The notes below the pieces were generated by a model. That model was not told the origin of the DNA, searched no databases, and saw only the letters and a list, made by a program, of their open reading frames with translations. DNA of 64,000 bases, taken from positions 28,337,498 to 28,401,497 of the forward strand of contig NC_026660.2 of the NCBI RefSeq assembly GCF_000004075.3, read 5' to 3'. The position numbers and the translations under genes are program-made. Below, one piece after another: positions 58,260 to 64,000 of this stretch. Position 1 is the stretch's first letter. The number at the start of each line of letters is the position of its first letter. This stretch comes from Cucumis sativus (lineage: Eukaryota; Streptophyta; Magnoliopsida; Cucurbitales; Cucurbitaceae).

Positions 58260-59972
58260 ATGCTCAAATGTGCCTCTCCACTCACTCGCTCTTCTTTCTC
58301 CGCCGTGATTCATCTCATTTCCACGTCCATCGTACCCACTCAACTCCCCACTGTTCATCTCCCCCGCCGCCACAAATCTGAATTCGCCTCTCCCAGGTTC
58401 CTCTTTTTCTTCTTCATTTCTTAATTCAATGTTTAATCTTATATGCTCCCCGGCACAGTTCGTCTCTTTTACATTTCATAATTTCCTGCTTCGTACCGAT
58501 ATCCACATTTAATTTATCTGGCAATGCTTCCTTTTCAATTTAAGGTTTTGCATTTTTCTTGGTAATACTCTGCTTTGTTGTATAAAGAGTCCTCTTTTAT
58601 TTCTCTTTAATTTGACGAACTTAAGTACTATCTCTTAGAAATTCCCAGCTTTCAGGTCAAGCCACACCACAAAGATACCTCATCCTGGGATAAAACGCTT
58701 AGGGGGCTATGTTTAACTGGGAAATTGGCGGAAGCTGTTGCACTTTTGTGCTGTATGGCCTTGCAATTTCACTCCAAAACTTACTGTCTTCTGCTACAAG
58801 AATGCATTTTCAGGAAAGAGTATATGAAAGGAAAAAGAATCCATGCCCAAATGGTTGTTGTTGGATATGTACCCAATGAATATCTCAACACCAAACTATT
58901 GATTTTATATGCCAAATCAGGTGACTTAGAGACTGCATACGTCCTTCATGAACATTTGTTGGAGAAAAGCCTGGTTTCATGGAATTCATTGATTGCCGGG
59001 TATGTACAGAAGGGGCTTGCTGAAGTTGGATTGGAGTTTTATTTAAAGATGAGACAAAGCGGTTTAATGCCTGATCAGTATACTTTTGCATCAGTTTTAA
59101 GAGCTTGTGCTAGTTTAGCTTCTCTGGAACACGGAAAGAGAGCACATGGAGTTTTGATTAAATGTCAAATTGGTGATAATGTTGTTGTGTCTAGTGCACT
59201 TGTAGATATGTACTTCAAATGCAGTAGCTTATCTGACGGGCATAAAGCATTTAACAAATCTTCAAATAGGAATGTAATCACTTGGACTGCTTTGATATCT
59301 GGGTATGGACAGCATGGAAGAATTTCTGAAGTTTTGGAATCATTTCATAGTATGATAAACAAAGGCTACCGGCCGAATTACGTCACTTTCCTTGCAGTTC
59401 TTGCTGCTTGTAGTCGTGGAGGCTTTGTGTCAGAGGCGTGGAATTACTTTTCTTTGATGACAAAGACCTATGGAATTGAACCAAGAGGGCAACATTATGC
59501 TGCCATGGCTGATCTTCTTGCCAGAGCTGGGAGATTGCAAGAAGCCTATGACTTTGTTCTTGATGCACCTTGCAAGGAGCACTCTGTTATGTGGGGTGCT
59601 TTGGTTGGAGCTTGTAAAGTTCATGAAGATGTAGATTTGATGAAACATGTTGCAGCAAGTTACTTCGAATTGGATCCTAAAAACTCAGGAAAGTTGGTTG
59701 TTTTCTCAAATGCTTTTGCCACATCCGGGTTGTGGGACAATGTTGAAGAGATAAGAGCTATGATGAAGAAATCAGGAATGAGTAAAGATCCTGGTTGCAG
59801 CAGAATAGAAATTCAAAGGGAATTCCATATTTTTGTCAAGGGCGATAAATCTCACAGAGAAACTGAGGAGATTTATAGAACCATTGACAGAATAACTCCA
59901 ATTTTGAAGGATGCAGGATATATTCCTGAACTATGTGAAAAAACAGTGATAGAGGGATTAAGTTGGTGCTGA
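58260..59972 (+). CDS. Pentatricopeptide repeat protein, PLS class with E domain (At4g16470-like)
   Basis: PLS-class PPR proteins bind organelle RNA, and E-type members take part in C-to-U RNA editing. Two exons, 58260-58396 and 58649-59972, give 486 residues. The acceptor was chosen by frame: CCCAG before 58649 keeps frame with exon 1, while the next AG, 8 bases on, does not. The first 40 residues (MLKCASPLTRSSFSAV) are rich in Ser, Thr and Arg, as in a mitochondrial or plastid transit peptide. PPR repeats fill about residues 70-370, with signatures such as YLNTKLLILYAKSGDLETA, VSWNSLIAGYVQKG, YTFASVLRACASLASLEHGK and VITWTALISGYGQHG. The E and E+ regions follow (MWGALVGACKVH, GCSRIEIQREFHIF). 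There is no DYW domain, so deaminase activity would have to come in trans. The match to At4g16470 is a recollection. Confidence 0.9.
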
Positions 59973-60947
59973 ACTATACGAAACTGACGTTAAAATGTAG
60001 AAATGTCAATTAGAACACTCGTTGAAGTCCAAATTTTTGTAGTTTGAGGTTGTAGCAAGTTCACAATATATCACAATCTGATTAGTTTTGTTGGTTTCGT
60101 CCCATATGTTCTCAAAATAACATGATTACTCTGAGATGCACAAAGAGGTCAGGCTCTTGCACTACAAAGTGAAACGTGAAAAGGTGCGAAATTGTGAAGT
60201 AGGAGTTAGTTTGATGAGAGTCGTTGCCATGGGGTGAAACCGTGAGCTAACATTTTAACATATATGCAGTCGCAAGGTTTCATACTGCCAACTTGCCCAA
60301 CTTACAGTAAGTTCTCCTCAATTGCGACTGGGGTGGGAGAAGTACTATAATTCATTCAACATAGAGAATTTCTCGTCGTTGGTGAGTTTACTAAACAAAG
60401 AACTGAATTTGATCATCTGTAAAACCAGTAAACAATATTTAATAGACCTATGTTGCAATTCAATTCCAATTCTATATAAACTGTACAACAATCCATGAGA
60501 TTTCATAGAGACGTTCGGAAATGAAGTTTTATTATCAGTTGTCAATGAAGATAAAGCATCCGCTACATAGTGAGGCTTAGAACAAAAGTACATTATTATG
60601 ATCTAACTTCCTAACCACAGCTTTCACAATCACATAAAGGTAAGATCAATGGAATCCGACTTCCTAACCACAGCTTTCACAAATCACATAAAGGTAAGAT
60701 CAATGGAATCCGAATGCCAGCAGTCTCCAATGATGGTATGATGTTGATGTTATCCAGTTTCCACTTACAAGAATAACTGCAAAAGAGAAAAGCCAAAAGA
60801 CAGAACAGAAGTACAAGAAAGAGAAGCCTCAGATCATCGGATTTGACAGCAAGGCTTGAAAAGCCATTCAGTCCCGAAAGATGGTATTTTGTTAACCGAT
60901 ATCATCATCAGCATATTACTAAAACACTATAAATAATAATGTAGGTC
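59973..60947. other. Intergenic region between PPR and short-ORF locus
   Basis: Convergent 3' flanks. A 53/54-base tandem duplication lies at 60607-60713. Part of 60600-60947 may be the 3' end of the minus-strand short-ORF transcript. No protein gene is supported. Confidence 0.5.
60607..60713. repeat. Tandem duplication of 53/54 bp
   Basis: Bases 60607-60659 and 60660-60713 are the same except for one extra A in the second copy (TTCACAATC against TTCACAAATC). Each starts CTTCCTAACCACAGC and ends ATGGAATCCGA. The near identity means a recent event. Confidence 0.95.
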
Positions 60948-61049
60948 TCATGGCCAGTCCCAAGAAGTAAAGGCAGCAACGCTGCTCCACAAGGCAATGG
61001 AATATGATACCAACAGCCGATGGAGGTTCCAAACAGGAGCCATCGACAT
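60948..61049 (-). CDS. Short ORF, downstream copy of a duplicated locus
   Basis: A 33-codon ORF on the minus strand begins MSMAPVWNLH and ends with a hydrophobic segment (LLVSYSIALWSSVAAF) followed by DWP and stop. The same segment occurs 253 bases upstream in the same strand and frame (ALWSSVAA, DWP, stop). Of ten base differences between the aligned copies, six fall on third codon positions of this frame, which leans toward coding but is a small sample. It might be an alternative last exon of the gene starting near 61420, or a duplicate gene copy. I do not recognise the family. Confidence 0.35.
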   Translation of the reverse strand: MSMAPVWNLHRLLVSYSIALWSSVAAFTSWDWP

Positions 61050-61186
61050 CGACTCTAATTTATTTGTGACGTTAACTCCGGCAATATACGAACATAACGT
61101 GTTCGCTCCATATCTAGTAAAGGATTGGATCTATAATCCCCCGCCACATAAAAACAATCAATTACACAACTTTTACAAGAGAGAAA

Positions 61187-61420
61187 TTAAAATGTTTGTC
61201 TCATGGCCAGTCCAAGGTGGTAATTGCAGCGACGCTGCTCCACAAGGCGACGGAATATGAGACCACCCACAACGGAGAACATCCCTAAAAAGGGAAATCC
61301 ATCAACATCGTTAGGAATTTTTTTACGACGTTTACTCGGAACTTTGCAGATATGGGACTAGTCTGCTTCCTTTTAGTAAGAGACTTCCTGGCAGAAGTTT
61401 CCCGTCGCATTTGAAGACAT
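61187..61420 (-). CDS. Short-ORF gene with unresolved frame, upstream copy
   Basis: A minus-strand gene is suggested by a telo-box, a TATTTAT word and a pyrimidine-rich leader upstream, and by the probable leader acceptor TTGAATTACAG near 61440. The first ATG (61420) gives only 15 codons. The second (61410) opens 41 codons, MRRETSARKSLTKRKQTSPI onward, basic, ending at a TAG (61287-61285). A different frame is open from about 61368 to a stop at 61189-61187, with FLGMFSVVGGLIFRRLVEQ, a membrane-like segment followed by basic residues. The two frames meet at a run of seven A (61324-61318 region), where one extra A or a -1 slip would join them. Alternatively a short intron ending in CCCTTTTTAG at 61285 would remove the TAG and lead to the ALWSSVAA-DWP end. 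I cannot decide among these, nor name a family. Confidence 0.4.
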
Positions 61421-61573
61421 GATTAACAGAGACGAAAACTGTAATTCAAGATTAAGAATAATATATGAAGAAAGAATGGGAATGGGTGTATAAAAAGGAA
61501 AGGAAGAAGAGGTGGGAGGAGAAAGAAGGAGAAAGAAGGAGAGGGCGGTGGAGTTAGAATAAATAGGAGAGGT

Positions 61574-61582
61574 TTAGGGTTT
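61574..61582 (-). promoter_or_regulatory. Telo-box of the short-ORF gene
   Basis: AAACCCTAA on the minus strand lies about 160 bases before the ATG at 61420, followed by a CT-rich leader (61500-61545). This is the usual layout of plant genes for small ribosomal or mitochondrial proteins. Confidence 0.5.
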
Positions 61583-61599
61583 TATGTTATAGAAAGAAA

Positions 61600-64000
61600 T
61601 GTGTAGGGCTACACAGTGGCATGGGGCGGGGGGGTTAGAATCGTAAATGATTCAACATTTTTAATTCACATTAATTCCTTTATTTTATAATAAAATTACT
61701 TACACCCTATATATATATATATATATTTTAAGGTTTAACTAATAATTAAACGAATTTTTAAAAATACTTTCTTTTTTTTTAAATGACAGCTTCATCTTAT
61801 TATTATTTTTTAAATATTATTTATTCGCATAAGTAGAAACAGTGTCGATTGTATGGATTAAACTTTCGATGTTGGAATTGTTTTAGTTCTATGAACGTGT
61901 ATATATATATTGTAAAGAGTATGAAGTTGAAGAGAATTGATTCTGTTTGATCTATGTTAAATTGAGTATCATAATATCACATGTGTAGATTCAATAGGTA
62001 AATTATATTTTTGGTTGAATCTATTTGTTATAGAATAAAATAAAGAATAAATAAAATAATAATAATAGTGTAACAAAAGCTGGTGTGAATTGATATACCT
62101 AAAACAATAAGGTTTAGATTCGAATTTGTTCGTCCCAATTTGAACTACAAAATAAAGGATAAATTGGAAGATTAGGTTCATTCCCCCAAATCGTTGAATA
62201 AATCCTTTTTTTCTTTCTCTCCTTCTTCTTTTGTGAGAAAAATAATTCAATAATTATTGTAATTTGATTTTTCGTTTTTAGATTGGCCTAATCTAATATT
62301 TCTCTTTTGTGTGAACGTAGTGAAATAGTTGAGTAAATATTATTTAACATTTTTAAAGCATTTATTGGCATTCAATTTATAAAATTTGAAAATGCATTTA
62401 CATGTTTTTTTTTTCCTGCAAAAGTTACAATTAATATTAAAATTAAAGTGACTTCATTCATGATTTATAACTTCTAATTTCCAACTTTATACAAACTACT
62501 AGGTTTTAACGTATCTGTATATGTACCAAAACAAATTTTAGTACAAAGTCGATGGACCGAAACGTTACTCTAACTTTACTTCAATGTTTCAATTAATTCA
62601 ACTCATAGATTTATGAGTATGCATTGTCTTGGCAATTGTGTTTTACTTATTTTGTCTCTTGTAATTGTGATTTTGACAAAGTTTTCAATACGTTATGTGA
62701 ATTTAACGTTATGTTTGTGTGATCAATTTATCTCATTTTATAGGAAGAAAAAAAAAAGAAAAGAATAATAGGTGAATGAAAAATCGCACAAAACCATTCA
62801 AAAGATGTAAACTTTTCTATAACTTTTATCTCTTTCTAAAAGTTGTTTAGTATCAACATTTTTGGTATGTGAAGTACTACTTTTACCTTCGATATTAAAT
62901 GTGTTTGTCTTTTGTATTACATACTAAATTTTTATTGCAATTTCATTCGCGAAAATTTAAAGTTGTTTAAAACCAAAACTCCTTCAACGTTTTGTTTATT
63001 TTACAAGTACGGTTATAAAGAACGCAAAAAGTTAAATAAAAATGAATGATCATTTAGTTAAAATGAAGTTGCAAGACAAAAATATGTAAAAACAATAAAT
63101 ATCCCAAAAAAGGGATTACTGACATCAACGTACGGTGATGAACATCATCACATGCGGTCACTGACATAAGCATAAGCAATGGTTACATTAGAAAAAAGTA
63201 TGATGATGTAAGTAATTGCATACGTTGATTATGTATGCGATCACACTTTTTATGATAAGTTTGTTTTGTTATATCTTTGTCGATAGAGTCCCGTTTTAAC
63301 TAAATGACCATTCAATTTTATACCATTCAATTTTTTTTTTTTTTTTTTGTATTCTTCAACTATGCTTTAAAGAGACGTAGGTAATAAAAGGGAAAAGAAC
63401 ATTTAATATAGAGGATAAAATTAGTATTGCTCGTACCAAAAGTATATATAACAAAAACAAGTTTTTAAAAAGAATTCAACGTAGAGAAGTTTTCGGTTTT
63501 GGGGTCAAGTTGTACAATATTTAAAGGTAGAGTGTCCGTGGGTTGGATTTAACTAAACTAATCCAAAAGTTACATCGTTTCAAAGACTAATAGTTAAATT
63601 CTTAACTTGGGATTGGTTGTACTAACAAACAAATAACAAAGTGAATAACACAATACCAATATGTATATCAATGTAATATACAAACATACATAGACACACC
63701 CAAATCCCAATCACATTGAAATCTCAGAACATTCCTATTCTACGTTTGAAGATTGAAGATTGAAGATTGAAGATTTTCCCCATCTGATACCTACGCCCAG
63801 GAAGACATGTGAGCAAAAGACTAAAAAGTCTCCACCTTTTTCCCCCCCTTTTTCTCGTGAGGAGTTTACTTTCTAATCTTCAATTATTTTTCGTTTGAAG
63901 AAGTTTTATAATCTTTAATAATTAATTGTGACACATTTAAAAGACTTACATAAATTATAATTCAATTATTTAAGTAAAAGCAAACAAAATTCTCAATAAA
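61600..64000. other. Right-edge AT-rich region
   Basis: No gene is supported. The stretch has an AT dinucleotide run near 61710-61727, T-rich runs, and a 7-base minisatellite at 63746-63773. Frames around 62000 are interrupted and AT-driven. Confidence 0.6.
63746..63773. repeat. Heptanucleotide minisatellite (TTGAAGA)4
   Basis: Four consecutive TTGAAGA units. The pattern is exact. Confidence 0.9.

Overview
This window is nuclear DNA of a flowering plant, very probably a dicot. It is AT-rich, its genes carry GT-AG introns, and most predicted proteins belong to plant-only families (HIPP metallochaperones, MAP70, GRAS, FAR1-related, TPD1-like, PLS-class PPR). The protein sequences and a short palindromic repeat type fit a cucurbit such as Cucumis, but that is an inference. 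I see no operons, phage, CRISPR array, rRNA or complete tRNA. Exon borders were worked out by hand from splice signals and reading-frame continuity, without transcript data.

Layout: 1-2.5 kb holds a large hairpin and a duplicated block. A Nudix hydrolase (2.6-5.5 kb, +) is followed by an SnRK1 beta subunit (7.1-9.8 kb, +) and a two-domain HMA isoprenylated protein (10.7-13.1 kb, -). Seven kilobases of gene-poor DNA separate this from a second HMA isoprenylated protein of the Pi21-like type (20.2-21.1 kb, +). Then come a small MGNC protein (22.4-22.8 kb, +), a MAP70.5-like microtubule protein on the opposite strand (23.3-26.9 kb, -), and FRS10, a transposase-derived regulator (30.6-32.8 kb, +). 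From 34 to 41 kb lie a DUF7722-like small protein (-), a TPD1-like secreted protein (+), a plastid DUF751/Ycf33-like membrane protein (-), and an unknown protein with an EAR-type LxLxL motif (-).

From 41.3 to 52.8 kb there is no gene I can support, only AT-rich DNA, microsatellites, one MITE-like element and two promoter-like islands. The right part carries a PAT1-branch GRAS regulator (54.1-55.8 kb, +), a basic plant-specific protein (56.4-57.1 kb, +), a PPR protein related to Arabidopsis At4g16470 (58.3-60.0 kb, +), and a tandemly duplicated short-ORF locus on the minus strand (60.9-61.6 kb). The last 2.4 kb are AT-rich and empty.

The genes do not form one pathway; this is ordinary plant gene order. 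The points most worth a second look are the duplicated short-ORF locus at 61 kb, the GC-AG intron in the MAP70 gene, the nearly pure 192-base purine tract inside the Pi21-like gene, upstream ORFs in three leaders, the orphan telo-box/site II module at 45.3 kb, and the fossil repeats.
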